The position numbers were made by a program, and so were the translations under genes. A stretch of 64,000 bases of DNA from Paenibacillus marchantiae (GTDB lineage: Bacteria > Bacillota > Bacilli > Paenibacillales > Paenibacillaceae): contig NZ_CP118270.1 of NCBI RefSeq assembly GCF_028771845.1, positions 3,534,001 to 3,598,000 of the forward strand, given 5' to 3'. The notes beneath the pieces were generated by a model. It was not told the origin of the DNA and made no database searches. It worked only from the letters and a program-made list of their open reading frames with translations. This document shows positions 9,526 to 21,693 of the stretch, piece by piece; the stretch's first letter is position 1; each line of letters starts with the position of its first letter.

Positions 9526-10428
9526 GTGAAAGCCAAAGCCATGAATACAGGAGACAGTCTGCAAAAGAAAAATAATTTGACTGGATGGGCTTTTATATCG
9601 CTCGCTGTTATCGGGATCGTTGCATTTTACTTCTATCCGATGCTGCAAGCGCTGCTCTTATCGTTCAAGTCGGGTGTAGGAGCCAATCTTGAATTTACGG
9701 GCCTGGATAACTATAAAAGATTATTCATTGATACAACGTTCCGAACTGCTGTATCCAATACATTTCTGTACTTGATCATTCAAGTGCCTGTCATGATTAT
9801 TCTCGGTTTGTTTATTTCCGTTTTATTGAATGACAGTACGTTACGCTTCCGTAGCTTCTTCCGTACTGCTATCTTCCTGCCTTGCGTAACCTCATTGGTT
9901 GCCTACTCTGTCGTATTCAAATATCTGTTCTCTTCTGACGGTATGGTTAACCAATTCCTGATGAATCTGCACGTGATTGCTGAACCGATTCAATGGATCA
10001 CTGACCCGTTCTGGGCTAAAATTACGATTATAATCGCCGTTACTTGGCGTTGGACCGGATATAACATGATTTTCTATCTGTCATCTCTTCAGAACATTGA
10101 TCAGTCGATCTATGAAGCTGCACGGATTGATGGCGCGAATGCTTTCACGCAATTTTTCAAAATTACCGTTCCATTGCTCAAACCGATTATCCTGTTCACC
10201 TCCATTACATCGACGATTGGTACATTGCAAATTTTCGATGAGATTATGAACATTACCAAAGGTGGTCCGGGTAATGCGACGATGTCCATTTCCCAGTACA
10301 TCTATAACCTTTCGTTCAAATATTCACCGGACTTCGGATATGCGGCAACCGTTTCGTATTCCATCGTGCTGATGATTATCGTATTGTCCATTATCCAGTT
10401 CAAAGTGGCAGGTGAGAGAAATGGCTAA
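9526..10428 (+). CDS. Sugar ABC transporter permease (MalF/UgpA type)
   Basis: A 300-residue inner-membrane permease with six predicted membrane segments. The EAA loop EAARIDGANAFTQFFKITVPLLKP, near residues 195-220, docks the ATPase. The GTG start at 9526 is supported by AGGAG 7 bases upstream. The next permease overlaps its 3' end by 8 bases, so the pair is translationally coupled. No ATPase gene is present, so it must use a shared MsmX-type ATPase encoded elsewhere, as is usual for YesN/YesM-linked transporters. Confidence 0.94.
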   Translation: MKAKAMNTGDSLQKKNNLTGWAFISLAVIGIVAFYFYPMLQALLLSFKSGVGANLEFTGLDNYKRLFIDTTFRTAVSNTFLYLIIQVPVMIILGLFISVLLNDSTLRFRSFFRTAIFLPCVTSLVAYSVVFKYLFSSDGMVNQFLMNLHVIAEPIQWITDPFWAKITIIIAVTWRWTGYNMIFYLSSLQNIDQSIYEAARIDGANAFTQFFKITVPLLKPIILFTSITSTIGTLQIFDEIMNITKGGPGNATMSISQYIYNLSFKYSPDFGYAATVSYSIVLMIIVLSIIQFKVAGERNG

Positions 10429-11251
10429 AGCAAAAGCAAAACGTATATTCACATATGTCTTTCTGTCCATCGTTGCATTTGTGTCCATCTTCCCGTTCTT
10501 CTGGATGCTTGTCAGTTCGACCAATGCTTCTGTAGATGTCACCAAAGGCAGACTGCTTCCTGGATCGGTTTTCCTTGATAACTTCAACAAATTGCTGGAT
10601 TCAACCAATCTGGTACAGGCTCTTGGAAATTCGGCGATTGTTTCCGTTATTTCCACGATTCTTGCTTTGCTGATTGGTTCCTTGGCCGGTTATGGATTCG
10701 AAGTATATCGGACGAAATCACGTGATATCGTATTTAACATTCTGTTGCTGTCGATGATGATTCCGTTCGCAGCGCTGATGGTTCCTTTATACCGGATGTT
10801 TGCTACGATCTCTGGTTTTGCACCGTTCATCGGTATCAACACCATGGCCGCAGTTATTCTGCCGACCATCACAACGGCGTTCCTAATCTTCTTCTTCCGT
10901 CAGAACACCAAAATGTTCCCGAAAGAGATGCTTGAAGCTGGCCGGATTGATGGTTTGAGCGAAATTGGGATCTTCCTGAAGATCTACATGCCAACGATGA
11001 AAACAACATATGCAGCCGCTGCGATCATCACATTCATGAGCAGCTGGAATAACTACCTCTGGCCTCTCGTGGTGCTACAAACGCCAGACCAACAGACGAT
11101 TCCGTTGTTAATCTCGAACCTCGGTTCCAGCTATTCACCGGATTATGGTGTCATCATGACCGCCATCGTCATCGCGACATTACCGACAGCCATTGTATTC
11201 TTCATTATGCAAAAACACTTTGTCGCAGGTATGGTTGGTTCCGTTAAGTAA
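10421..11251 (+). CDS. Sugar ABC transporter permease (MalG/UgpE type)
   Basis: A 276-residue partner permease. Predicted membrane segments begin at about residue 10, and the EAA loop is EAGRIDGLSEIGIFLKIYMPTMKT. ATG 10421 has AGGTGAG 5 bases upstream and overlaps the stop of the preceding permease gene. A GTG nine bases earlier is in frame but lies inside the ribosome binding site. It forms the heterodimeric channel with the upstream permease. The C-terminal end QKHFVAGMVGSVK is typical of this family. Confidence 0.94.
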   Translation: MAKAKAKRIFTYVFLSIVAFVSIFPFFWMLVSSTNASVDVTKGRLLPGSVFLDNFNKLLDSTNLVQALGNSAIVSVISTILALLIGSLAGYGFEVYRTKSRDIVFNILLLSMMIPFAALMVPLYRMFATISGFAPFIGINTMAAVILPTITTAFLIFFFRQNTKMFPKEMLEAGRIDGLSEIGIFLKIYMPTMKTTYAAAAIITFMSSWNNYLWPLVVLQTPDQQTIPLLISNLGSSYSPDYGVIMTAIVIATLPTAIVFFIMQKHFVAGMVGSVK

Positions 11252-11301
11252 TGCATCATCATTAAACCGTCTGAATGGACGTCAATGTAGAAGAGGAGAG
11301 A

Positions 11302-11340
11302 AGAGGACGCCAGACATGGCGTGCCTCTGTCTTTCTGTTT
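11302..11340 (+). terminator. Probable weak terminator between the permease and beta-galactosidase genes
   Basis: AGAGG-CGCC pairs with GGCG-CCTCT with one or two bulged bases, followed by a T/G-rich stretch (CTTTCTGTTTGTTT). Read-through into the beta-galactosidase gene is likely, since no clear separate promoter was seen. Confidence 0.4.
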
Positions 11341-11387
11341 GTTTATGTTTGTTTCGTAAAAGGAAAATAAGAATCTGTACTGAATAA

Positions 11388-14474
<3,087 letters not shown>

Positions 14475-14501
14475 TAGCGCTATATAAGATGTAGCTAAAG
14501 G

Positions 14502-14536
14502 ACAGAGGTCTCCAAAACTGGGGGCCTCTGTTTGCT
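14502..14536 (+). terminator. Terminator after the beta-galactosidase gene
   Basis: ACAGAGG(TCTCC)...(GGGGG)CCTCTGT hairpin followed by TTTGCTGTT. It closes the sugar-utilisation locus. Confidence 0.7.
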
Positions 14537-14615
14537 GTTATCAGATGATGAGCTATGAAACCGCTACCGTACCTGTCTCGTACTGTACTGGACATGGATA
14601 AAGGAGGGGTTTATT

Positions 14616-14921
14616 TTGAGCAGAAAAGCAAAGACGGGTGTATGGGTAACGGTACTCGTTATACTAGGCATCATTGTGGGATGCTTCATCTGGTATTTCA
14701 ATACGGCTTCAGGTGAACGTGCGCTGAAAACGATGCGATCCAACAACTCCGGGGGTCTGGAACGTGTGGTTAACGTATACAGTAATTCGGGAGAATTGAT
14801 TCATACGTATGAGGGTAAGATTGATTTGCAAGATACGGAGTATGGAAATAAGGTACTTTTTGATCTGGATGGCAAACGGATTGTGATCTATAACGCGACA
14901 GTGATTAGTGAAGAGAAGTAA
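14616..14921 (+). CDS. Small membrane-anchored protein, DUF5052-like
   Basis: A 101-residue protein with one N-terminal membrane segment (about 9-29) and a small soluble tail. The tail motif (GGLERVVNVYSNSGEL, HTYEGKIDLQDTEYGNKVLFDLDGKRIVIYNATV) resembles small Firmicutes proteins of the DUF5052 kind, often phage- or conjugation-associated and of unknown function. That resemblance is from memory and not verified. It starts at TTG 14616 with AAGGAGGGG 6-8 bases upstream, a very strong site. No function can be assigned. Confidence 0.7.
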   Translation: MSRKAKTGVWVTVLVILGIIVGCFIWYFNTASGERALKTMRSNNSGGLERVVNVYSNSGELIHTYEGKIDLQDTEYGNKVLFDLDGKRIVIYNATVISEEK

Positions 14922-15020
14922 ATGAGGGGCGGTGCAAGAGTTCAGGCAGGAGCATTCCGATGACACTCTTTCGCTCATATGGTAAAATTAAGGAAATGAA
15001 GTGGAGAGGTGATGAGAGGC

Positions 15021-15326
15021 ATGTTCATGGAGATGTTGTTGGCCCTGATTGCCATACTCGGAATGGTCGCATTCTATTGCTTAATCGCTTATTTCCTAAT
15101 TCGTCTTATTTCCAGAAAAGCATTCAAGCGTACGTTAACCAAGTATGAAACAATTGAAATATTGGTATGGGCAGCAATGGTGTTTTTTGCTATTGTGATG
15201 ATTAAGAATCAGTCATGGAATATGTTGCTGCCTGTAGTTCTCCTTATGGTTTCAATGATTAACCTGCACCGTTCAAATCGGAAATACAGAGAGATGAGCA
15301 AAGAGATGAACAAAGAGGGACTTTAA
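15021..15326 (+). CDS. Unrecognised small integral membrane protein
   Basis: About 101 residues with three predicted membrane segments (near 3-27, 46-64 and 69-86) and a charged C-terminal tail (NRKYREMSKEMNKEGL). I chose ATG 15021, 11 bases after GGAGAGG; GTG 15009 and ATG 15012 are in frame but overlap that site. It ends one base before the next gene, so the two form a pair. I do not recognise the family. A membrane plus cytosolic pair of this size is sometimes an immunity or accessory pair, but nothing here shows that. Confidence 0.6.
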   Translation: MFMEMLLALIAILGMVAFYCLIAYFLIRLISRKAFKRTLTKYETIEILVWAAMVFFAIVMIKNQSWNMLLPVVLLMVSMINLHRSNRKYREMSKEMNKEGL

Positions 15327-15327
15327 T

Positions 15328-15753
15328 ATGATACTGGATAAGTCGACAGACACCTCAGGGTTAACACAGGTTGCCGCACTTTCGGATGAATTGCAGCCTG
15401 TGTTTGATAAAGCAGAAAGTAAATATCAAGCGTGTGGCATTGAGCTGTTCTTTGTTTTCAGATGTCTGCCTGAAGAATATGAAAGAAAATCGACGGTCAG
15501 ATATGCAAAGAGAGACAATACGATTTACTTTGATATGACAGTCAGTGAGGATCAGTATAAAACGTTTAGCAAAAGCAGACAGCGATATGAGCTGAGTCAT
15601 TATTTCTATGCTTTTCTGAACGACAAACTAAAGAAATATAAGATCAAACACTTGGACCATACGGAATTTATCAATGACATGGAAGAATGGCTTAAAGAAA
15701 TTGGATGGTTACAATCCGAATTAGAGACCAGTATGGATGAATATCGGGAATAA
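15328..15753 (+). CDS. Unrecognised 141-residue cytosolic protein
   Basis: A charged soluble protein with no signal peptide or membrane segment. ATG 15328 comes one base after the stop of the membrane protein gene, with AAAGAGGGAC upstream, so translation is coupled. Visible segments are IELFFVFRCLPEEYERKS, NTIYFDMTVSEDQY and a C-terminal acidic stretch ending SELETSMDEYRE, giving a mixed alpha/beta look with a helical C-terminus. No catalytic motif was recognised. A terminator follows at 15813, so this unit is short (three genes at most from 14616). Confidence 0.65.
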   Translation: MILDKSTDTSGLTQVAALSDELQPVFDKAESKYQACGIELFFVFRCLPEEYERKSTVRYAKRDNTIYFDMTVSEDQYKTFSKSRQRYELSHYFYAFLNDKLKKYKIKHLDHTEFINDMEEWLKEIGWLQSELETSMDEYRE

Positions 15754-15812
15754 GGTTTTCTGATGGTGGTTTTATAATTAGTCAATGGGGTTATGGTACA
15801 TAATAAAGATAA

Positions 15813-15846
15813 CAAAAAGAAGCTCTCTTTCGAGAGCTTCTTTTTC
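15813..15846. terminator. Bidirectional hairpin terminator
   Basis: AAAAAGAAGCTCTC TTTC GAGAGCTTCTTTTT is a near-perfect hairpin flanked by A and T runs, so it can stop both strands. The rest of gap 15754-16092 holds no supported gene, only a likely promoter region for rsmD. Confidence 0.85.
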
Positions 15847-16092
15847 ATGGGAGAGGAGAAACCGGACGAAGAGCTTATGGGGAAACGTAAGTCTTCTCCG
15901 CGGTTGTCTACGACACTTGTGATGTCGATAATTACAGGATGGCCGGAAAGTTTCCTTTTTATACATATCCGTCAACAATTGCGTCAACAATTTTCTAGAG
16001 AGAAAGCAGACGCACTATTTTTCAAACTGAACCCGATTGTGGTACGATAGCTTTATCAATAAACTTACATAGAGAGAAAAGGTGACTCATCA

Positions 16093-16704
16093 GTGAGAGT
16101 GGTATCTGGGAGTGCGAAAGGCAGACCGCTGAAGGCTGTTCCTGGCACAGGGACGCGGCCGACCACCGACAAGGTGAAGGAAGCGTTGTTTAGTATGATT
16201 GGCCCTTATTTTGAGGGCGGTACAGCATTGGATCTGTTTGCAGGCAGTGGAGGTCTCGGTATTGAGGCGCTGAGCCGCGGCATGGACAAGGCTGTTTTTG
16301 TTGACTTGGAATCGAAAAGTATTGAAGTGATCCGTGCAAATCTGAAAGCAACCAAGCTGGAAGATCAGGCGGCCATATACCGGAATGATGCCAGTCGTGC
16401 ATTGAAGGCGCTCGCCAAGCGAAACACACAATTTGATCTCGTATTTCTTGATCCACCCTACCGTATGAAAAATGGGGACGAGTTAATGCTTACGATGCAC
16501 GAACTGGATCTGCTTGAACCGGAAGCGACCATTGTGCTTGAATATGAATCCAAATATAGTTACCCTGAGCAATTCGGCCCGTTTGAACAAACGCGCAAGG
16601 CATTGTATGGGGAGACAGCTGTATCCATCTATTATTATGCACCTGCTGCAACAACAGAAGATGGAGAACCTAGCGCAGCGGAAGGGGAGGCTCCTCATGA
16701 GTGA
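16093..16704 (+). CDS. rsmD: 16S rRNA (guanine(966)-N2)-methyltransferase RsmD
   Basis: A 203-residue SAM-dependent methyltransferase that modifies G966 of 16S rRNA in the 30S subunit. It has the typical N-terminus [21 protein letters not shown] motif [18 protein letters not shown] and catalytic motif LVFLDPPYR. The start is GTG 16093 with AAAAGGTGA at the proper distance. The C-terminus is somewhat extended ([15 protein letters not shown]). It overlaps coaD by 8 bases; this rsmD-coaD pair is conserved in Firmicutes. Confidence 0.96.
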   Translation: MRVVSGSAKGRPLKAVPGTGTRPTTDKVKEALFSMIGPYFEGGTALDLFAGSGGLGIEALSRGMDKAVFVDLESKSIEVIRANLKATKLEDQAAIYRNDASRALKALAKRNTQFDLVFLDPPYRMKNGDELMLTMHELDLLEPEATIVLEYESKYSYPEQFGPFEQTRKALYGETAVSIYYYAPAATTEDGEPSAAEGEAPHE

Positions 16705-17212
16705 AATGATACATCGTCAGGAACGAATTGCCGTATATCCAGGCAGTTTTGATCCCGTAACTATGGGCCATCTGGACATTATTGCCCGGGCGTCGAAGCA
16801 GTTCGATCGCGTCATCGTGGCTGTGTTGAATAATATGAGCAAAAATCCATTATTTACGGTGGAAGAACGCAAGAGTCTTATTACGGAAGTCACGAGTCAT
16901 CTGCCTAATGTGGAGGTGGACAGCTTCCGTGATCTGACGGCAAATTATGTACGGCAAAAAGATGCTCAGGTCATTGTCCGTGGTATCCGCTCGGTGACGG
17001 ATTTTGAATATGAGCTTCAGCTGGCTTCGACGAACAGCAAGTTAAATCCGGATGCGGAAACCATTTTTATGATGACCAATCCGAAATATTCTTATCTGAG
17101 CTCCAGCATCGTCAAGGAAATTGCCCACTACCACGGAGATGTCACCGATCTGGTCTCACCTGAAGTGGAAGCTGCGCTGCGTCAGAAAATTAGCGAGAAA
17201 ACCGGCGGTTAA
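16697..17212 (+). CDS. coaD: Pantetheine-phosphate adenylyltransferase CoaD
   Basis: Transfers AMP from ATP to 4'-phosphopantetheine in CoA synthesis. The 171-residue length is normal. The nucleotidyltransferase motif is [15 protein letters not shown] (T/HxGH), with the [18 protein letters not shown] segment and the C-terminal [13 protein letters not shown] motif (equivalent to ISSTxVR). ATG 16697 has AAGGGGAGG upstream, while a longer in-frame extension into rsmD lacks such a site. It overlaps rsmD at the 5' end and the convergent ylbJ gene by 23 bases at the 3' end. Confidence 0.97.
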   Translation: MSEMIHRQERIAVYPGSFDPVTMGHLDIIARASKQFDRVIVAVLNNMSKNPLFTVEERKSLITEVTSHLPNVEVDSFRDLTANYVRQKDAQVIVRGIRSVTDFEYELQLASTNSKLNPDAETIFMMTNPKYSYLSSSIVKEIAHYHGDVTDLVSPEVEAALRQKISEKTGG

Positions 17213-18446
17213 ACCAGAAGGTCAGCCCGGATAGGCAGATCATGACGGTGAGCAGCAATGCCAGACCGATACAGGCAGCAGGGAAACCATTCCAGACGGC
17301 ATCGATGATGTCGGAGGTGTTCATGCCTACCAGGGACTGCTTGGTTAGGAAAGGTGCCAAACCATTGCCCGGATTGTTCTGAAACGTAGCCCAGACTTCG
17401 GAACTGTAACGGCTGAATGGCAGCCACAGCAGCAAGCTGATGAAAAATGCAACCAATGCATGAAGCAGGCGGATTCCGGCAAAATACAACATGGACGTTG
17501 TGGCAAGTCCCGCAGCTTTCAGCACGGCGGAGACTTGCAGATGAGAGCACAGACCACCCCAGCCGAGAACAGCTGCAAGCAAAGACATTAGCAGAACGGG
17601 TGTCAGTGGGCTCTGACTCAGATGATAAGTTCCGAGATGCAGTTCCAGCAGTGAGGGCCAAAAAGCAACTGAAGTACCGGGGGTGATATAGAGAGTGAGC
17701 AGCCGAACAAACACGGCAAACACAATCATATATCCTCCGGTCATCATTAAAGTTTGTACAGCTTGGGAGACCGTGTCTCCAAGCAATTTGCCGAACCCGC
17801 GTCCGTCACGTTTCTGGGCTTCGCGGGCTGCAAACATCATTTGTGACCATAGGCTCCGTCGTTTATACGAAGAAGGGTTTGCAGTTGGGAATTCTTCCTC
17901 TTTTGATTCCTTGGGTAGGAGTCGTACTCCGATCATGGCTGCAATCCATCCACTAACCCAGTGAACGATCAGAAGGAAATATCCAGCAGCAGGCTGATGA
18001 AGAAAAGCTGCACCGATGACAAGTATAATCATCAATGGATTGGCAAAATGAGATGCTGATGCGACAATACCCGCCTGTTTGGCGGTAATTTGTTGATCCT
18101 GCACTAGGCGGGAGGCGGTATCTGCTCCTGCCGGAAAGCCGCCACACATGCCGACAACAATGGCCAGTCCGGCTTTGCCCGGCAGACGGAACCAGCGCTG
18201 CATTAATGGCCCTAATAAGACGCCAAGTGCGTGGGTAAAGCCGAATGCAGTCAGCATTTGGGATAACATCAGAAATGGAAGCATGGCAGGAAAGATGATT
18301 TTCCACCAAATGTCTAAACCTTGAATAGAGGCATCGAATGCATCTTTCGGAGATACAACTACTGCAATTACCAGCAATAAAGCGCCTGTACTCATAAGTA
18401 CCGTTCGTAACGGTCCAGAGCCCGTAACTTCGCTCTGCATTGTCAT
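17190..18446 (-). CDS. ylbJ: Sporulation integral membrane protein YlbJ
   Basis: A 418-residue polytopic protein with two nucleoside-recognition (Gate) domains. [17 protein letters not shown] and [17 protein letters not shown] in the first half are typical of YlbJ/SpoVV, the protein needed for dipicolinic acid transport into the forespore in Bacillus. The start at 18446 has GAGGTG 5 bases before it; a second ATG two codons in is also possible. Its 3' end overlaps coaD tail to tail. The coaD-ylbJ-ylbL arrangement is conserved in Bacillales and supports a spore former. Confidence 0.94.
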   Translation of the reverse strand: MTMQSEVTGSGPLRTVLMSTGALLLVIAVVVSPKDAFDASIQGLDIWWKIIFPAMLPFLMLSQMLTAFGFTHALGVLLGPLMQRWFRLPGKAGLAIVVGMCGGFPAGADTASRLVQDQQITAKQAGIVASASHFANPLMIILVIGAAFLHQPAAGYFLLIVHWVSGWIAAMIGVRLLPKESKEEEFPTANPSSYKRRSLWSQMMFAAREAQKRDGRGFGKLLGDTVSQAVQTLMMTGGYMIVFAVFVRLLTLYITPGTSVAFWPSLLELHLGTYHLSQSPLTPVLLMSLLAAVLGWGGLCSHLQVSAVLKAAGLATTSMLYFAGIRLLHALVAFFISLLLWLPFSRYSSEVWATFQNNPGNGLAPFLTKQSLVGMNTSDIIDAVWNGFPAACIGLALLLTVMICLSGLTFWFNRRFSR

Positions 18447-18501
18447 TGTTTCACCTCATATGGATCGTGCCGCATACACTCGGCCAGGATTAGTTGTGGA
18501 C

Positions 18502-18570
18502 GGCCGAATGACGTCCGTGGACGCTTCGGCCTTGACCGGATAAGCTACTGTAAACAGCGGCCTATCCGGC
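18502..18570. other. Two adjacent hairpins in the ylbJ-ylbL divergent region
   Basis: GGCCGAA...TTCGGCC (18502-18531) and CCGGATA...TATCCGG (18536-18569). Neither has a T-run. They lie between divergent promoters and could be leader structures or protein sites; the function is unknown. Confidence 0.5.
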
Positions 18571-18649
18571 CTGTACCATTGTATGCAAAAGCATGAGAGT
18601 GTTAGACTTATAATTATTGAAAGATACGCAAAGAACGGGGGCTCATGCA

Positions 18650-19690
18650 ATGAATCGGATTCGGAAATCTGGCGGATTCAGAGCTTCGATCTTTGTGATC
18701 GTGGTGGCTCTGGTCGTCTATGTTGCGGTATATATGCCAACGCCATATATCATTTATATGCCTGGCAGTGCCGACGAAGTAAAACCCATGGTTACCGTGA
18801 AAGAGGGGGATAAGGAAGAACGCGGTGTGTTTATGATGACGACAGTGTCGGCAACATACGCCAATGTGTTTTTGCTAGGAACCTCCTTGTTTAATCGAAA
18901 TGCTCAAGTGGATAAAAAAGAAGATCGGCTGCGTGGCAAAAGCGAAGCGGAATATTCTGCCGAACAGGTCTGGTTCATGAGTGATTCACAATCCTCGGCA
19001 ATGGAGGCGGCTTATGAGCAGGCAGGAGTGAAATACTCCATTGTTCCTGAGCATATTTTTGTATTTGGGCTGTCCGAAGATCCAAAACCTAAGGGAGATA
19101 TTGAGCCCGGAGATATTATTTTGGGTGTAAACGGAACGGCAACTCCGGACAATACAGTGCTGTCTGAGCAGTTAAAAAACAAAAAGGTCGGAGAAACGGT
19201 TGAGATGCAATTAGAGCGAGGTGGAGAGACCATCAGCCGCGACGTTCAACTGATTGAAGTGAAAGACAGCAAAACCGGTGAAGTTCGCCCGGCATTGGGT
19301 GTCATGATCGGTGCGGTTCAGAAAGTGAAAGCAGAAGATCCGGATAAACAGATTTCCTTCACGGATACTCAGGTAGGTGGTCCATCTGCCGGACTGATGT
19401 TCACCCTGGAGATTTACAATCAGTTGACCCCTGGAGATTTGACGAAAGGTCACCGGATTGCTGGCACTGGAACTATTAACAAAGAAGGTGTGGTTGGCGC
19501 AATTGGTGGCGTTGTGCACAAAATTGTTGCGGCAGACCGGAAAGAAGCGGAGTTTTTCTTTGTGCCGAAGGATAATTATAAAGAAGCTGAAACTAAGGCT
19601 GAACAAATTGGCACCAAAATGAAACTCATTCCTGTTAGCACAGTGGATGATGCGCTGGCTTATCTGAAAACCTTGTCTGTCAAATCCTAA
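18650..19690 (+). CDS. ylbL: PDZ-containing Lon-like serine protease YlbL (SepM family)
   Basis: A 346-residue membrane-anchored protease. One TM segment (about 13-32) is followed by an extracytoplasmic PDZ domain (IEPGDIILGVNGTATPDN, about 150-215) and a Lon-type catalytic domain. The Ser/Lys dyad is Ser246 in GGPSAGL and Lys291 in VVHKIVAADR. Relatives process signalling peptides in streptococci (SepM) and aid the DNA-damage checkpoint in B. subtilis (YlbL). ATG 18650 has GGGGG about 9 bases upstream. A TTG 33 bases earlier is in frame but has no good site. Confidence 0.94.
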   Translation: MNRIRKSGGFRASIFVIVVALVVYVAVYMPTPYIIYMPGSADEVKPMVTVKEGDKEERGVFMMTTVSATYANVFLLGTSLFNRNAQVDKKEDRLRGKSEAEYSAEQVWFMSDSQSSAMEAAYEQAGVKYSIVPEHIFVFGLSEDPKPKGDIEPGDIILGVNGTATPDNTVLSEQLKNKKVGETVEMQLERGGETISRDVQLIEVKDSKTGEVRPALGVMIGAVQKVKAEDPDKQISFTDTQVGGPSAGLMFTLEIYNQLTPGDLTKGHRIAGTGTINKEGVVGAIGGVVHKIVAADRKEAEFFFVPKDNYKEAETKAEQIGTKMKLIPVSTVDDALAYLKTLSVKS

Positions 19691-19739
19691 AACAATTATT
19701 CGCAACGAATAATGCTTGAACCAATATGAGAATGATGTG

Positions 19740-19795
19740 AAATCCCCCTATTGCAACGATGCCGAATCGGTGTGCGATAGGGGGATTTTGTTTGA
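19740..19795. terminator. Terminator after ylbL
   Basis: AATCCCCCTATTGCA pairs with TGCGATAGGGGGATT, followed by TTGTTTG. It lies in the convergent ylbL/tmcAL gap, and the flanking A/T bases would let it serve both directions. The rest of the gap to 19976 shows nothing else. Confidence 0.75.
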
Positions 19796-19976
19796 GTAGT
19801 CGATATTAAACAACGCATCATCAACAGAGTTTGATTAATCTTATACCCGTAGATCAGGATTGCATCAATCTATGCGTAAGCGTTGGCTCCCGCAAAAACT
19901 TGTGAGTCGATCCATTGAACTTGGGGCTTCGAAATCGTTTATGTTGAACCAGCTATGGATATGACTGAACGTAGAG

Positions 19977-21209
19977 TTAAAGTCTCACAGGTGGTTCATA
20001 GTAGTCGCTGTACATCATGCGTGTATCGATGTGTTCACAGGCGAGTGCATATGCTGCCTGAGCTTGTACATCCAGTTCCAACTGGTTATGGACAAAGGTT
20101 GATGGTTTCAGCAGAACGGGCAGAGAAGCCGTCTTTTTCATCTGTTTCAAAAGGCCCTGTCCTTGTGCATTAAACCCGAGCACTCGAAGATACGCTGGCC
20201 CTTCAGCCAGCTTCTCGGGCGAACATTCGGCCTTGGTATGATTCAGCAGGATATGGGTCAGCATGCGCTGTAGCTTTGTGCGTGTGTACCGTTTCGTTTT
20301 AAGTGCGTTCAGCAACGCCTCGACTGAAGGCTCCGGGAGCTGAGCAAGTGTACGGCTCAGCCTGTGTTCGAGTCCTTCCGTGACTTCGGCGATCTGCTCC
20401 AGCTCGGAGGCACGACGTGTGGCCGCGATGTGCAGCAGCGGCTGTGCAAAGCGCTCCCAGTGCACGGGAGCGCGGCCTTCCTGCCATTCGCGCCGCAGAA
20501 TGGCAAGGGTTGCCGCCGGCACGTATGGCGCGGCGGCTTCGGGCCCGTCCGCCATCAGCAGGCGGCGGACGGCGGTTGCACTGGCGATCGCCCCCGGTCC
20601 GGGCGTCGCCTCATGATACGCGGCACCGGTACGCGCCGCCGTAAAGGGCTTGATCGCGCTGCCCAGCCGCTGCAGCGCGATCAGGTAATGCAGCCCAAGC
20701 GAATTGTTGGGCTGCCCCAGCAGTGCAGCGGCGTCTTCCGCATCGACGCCGCCAGGCGCCAGTGCCGCCGCCGCACCTGCGTATGCGGCGGGATAGCTGG
20801 CGCCTTCCCGCAGGCGGCGCGCGATATCCTCGCGCAGCCCTGCGGGCTCCACAGCCAGCACGCGCGCAATGCGCTGCAGGCTGTCCAGGTCGCCGGACTC
20901 GCTGCCAAAGCAGAGCGAGTCCACCACGCCTGTGCGGTGCAGAAGTGACACCGCACCAAAGGCGAACCACTCGGCCGGTTGTACAGCATAGGCAACCGGC
21001 AGTTCAAGCACCAGATCGGCGCCAGCATGCAGCGCCATCTCAGTGCGTGCCCTTTTGCCCACGATGGCGGGTTCGCCGCGCTGGAGGAAAGGGCCGCTCA
21101 TCACAGCCACAACAACGTCTGCTCCACTGAGCCGCCTTGCTTCACTCAGATGGTAGACATGTCCGTTATGTAAAGGGTTATATTCAACAATGACGCCAAC
21201 GGCTTTCAT
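19977..21209 (-). CDS. tmcAL: tRNA(Met) cytidine acetate ligase TmcAL
   Basis: A 410-residue nucleotidyltransferase-fold enzyme that forms N4-acetylcytidine at the wobble base of elongator tRNA-Met from acetate and ATP (formerly YlbM). The N-terminus MKAVGVIVEYNPLHNGHVYHL carries the HxGH motif, followed by GPFLQRGEPAIVGKRARTEMAL and the conserved ELPVAYAVQPAEWFAFGAV. GC content rises sharply in the central part (about 20440-21060), which encodes Ala- and Arg-rich segments, compared with its neighbours. Divergent from yceD. Confidence 0.95.
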   Translation of the reverse strand: MKAVGVIVEYNPLHNGHVYHLSEARRLSGADVVVAVMSGPFLQRGEPAIVGKRARTEMALHAGADLVLELPVAYAVQPAEWFAFGAVSLLHRTGVVDSLCFGSESGDLDSLQRIARVLAVEPAGLREDIARRLREGASYPAAYAGAAAALAPGGVDAEDAAALLGQPNNSLGLHYLIALQRLGSAIKPFTAARTGAAYHEATPGPGAIASATAVRRLLMADGPEAAAPYVPAATLAILRREWQEGRAPVHWERFAQPLLHIAATRRASELEQIAEVTEGLEHRLSRTLAQLPEPSVEALLNALKTKRYTRTKLQRMLTHILLNHTKAECSPEKLAEGPAYLRVLGFNAQGQGLLKQMKKTASLPVLLKPSTFVHNQLELDVQAQAAYALACEHIDTRMMYSDYYEPPVRL

Positions 21210-21499
21210 ATGAGAACGCGCTCCTTTCGGTAAATATTCAAATGGGGATCAATCTTTCTCTTCCTAGCCCGATAATATGTGAGCTCATCTTGTTCCATAA
21301 TAGGACATGGATATACCTTTGTTCAAATCATATCGCAGTGTGTACAACGAAAAAGAAAAGAATCCTTCAGATCGATATAGCCCGAACCCGCCTTCAAAAT
21401 GCATGACTTGTAGTTTAACTTACAGTAAGCCTATAATGTATCAGAGATCGAATGCGGATTAGGATCGTCAATTTCAAAAAGGGTGTAAAGTTAAAAGTG

Positions 21500-21529
21500 T
21501 TGACAAACGTCTTGGAAAATCGGTATAAT
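21500..21529 (+). promoter_or_regulatory. Sigma-A promoter for yceD-rpmF
   Basis: TTGACA (21500-21505) and TATAAT (21524-21529), both perfect, with an 18-base spacer. They leave a leader of about 155 bases before yceD. The remainder of gap 21210-21693 is AT-rich and shows no gene. Confidence 0.75.
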
Positions 21530-21693
21530 GATTTTTGTTTGTTAAGTCAATTTCATAATACTTTTAACGATGAATCGTCAGATTACATACAGTCAGGAAT
21601 TTGATGTGTTGCAAGAGTCAGGTTTGACCTGTATAACTGTCGTTAGGCGTTTAACTTTAATTATGAGATTGGTTTCGTTTGGAGTGATGGGAA

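Noticed and set aside
15793..16050. 85-codon open frame between the unknown gene pair and rsmD
   Set aside because: It runs straight through a strong bidirectional terminator hairpin and has no ribosome binding site or recognisable sequence.
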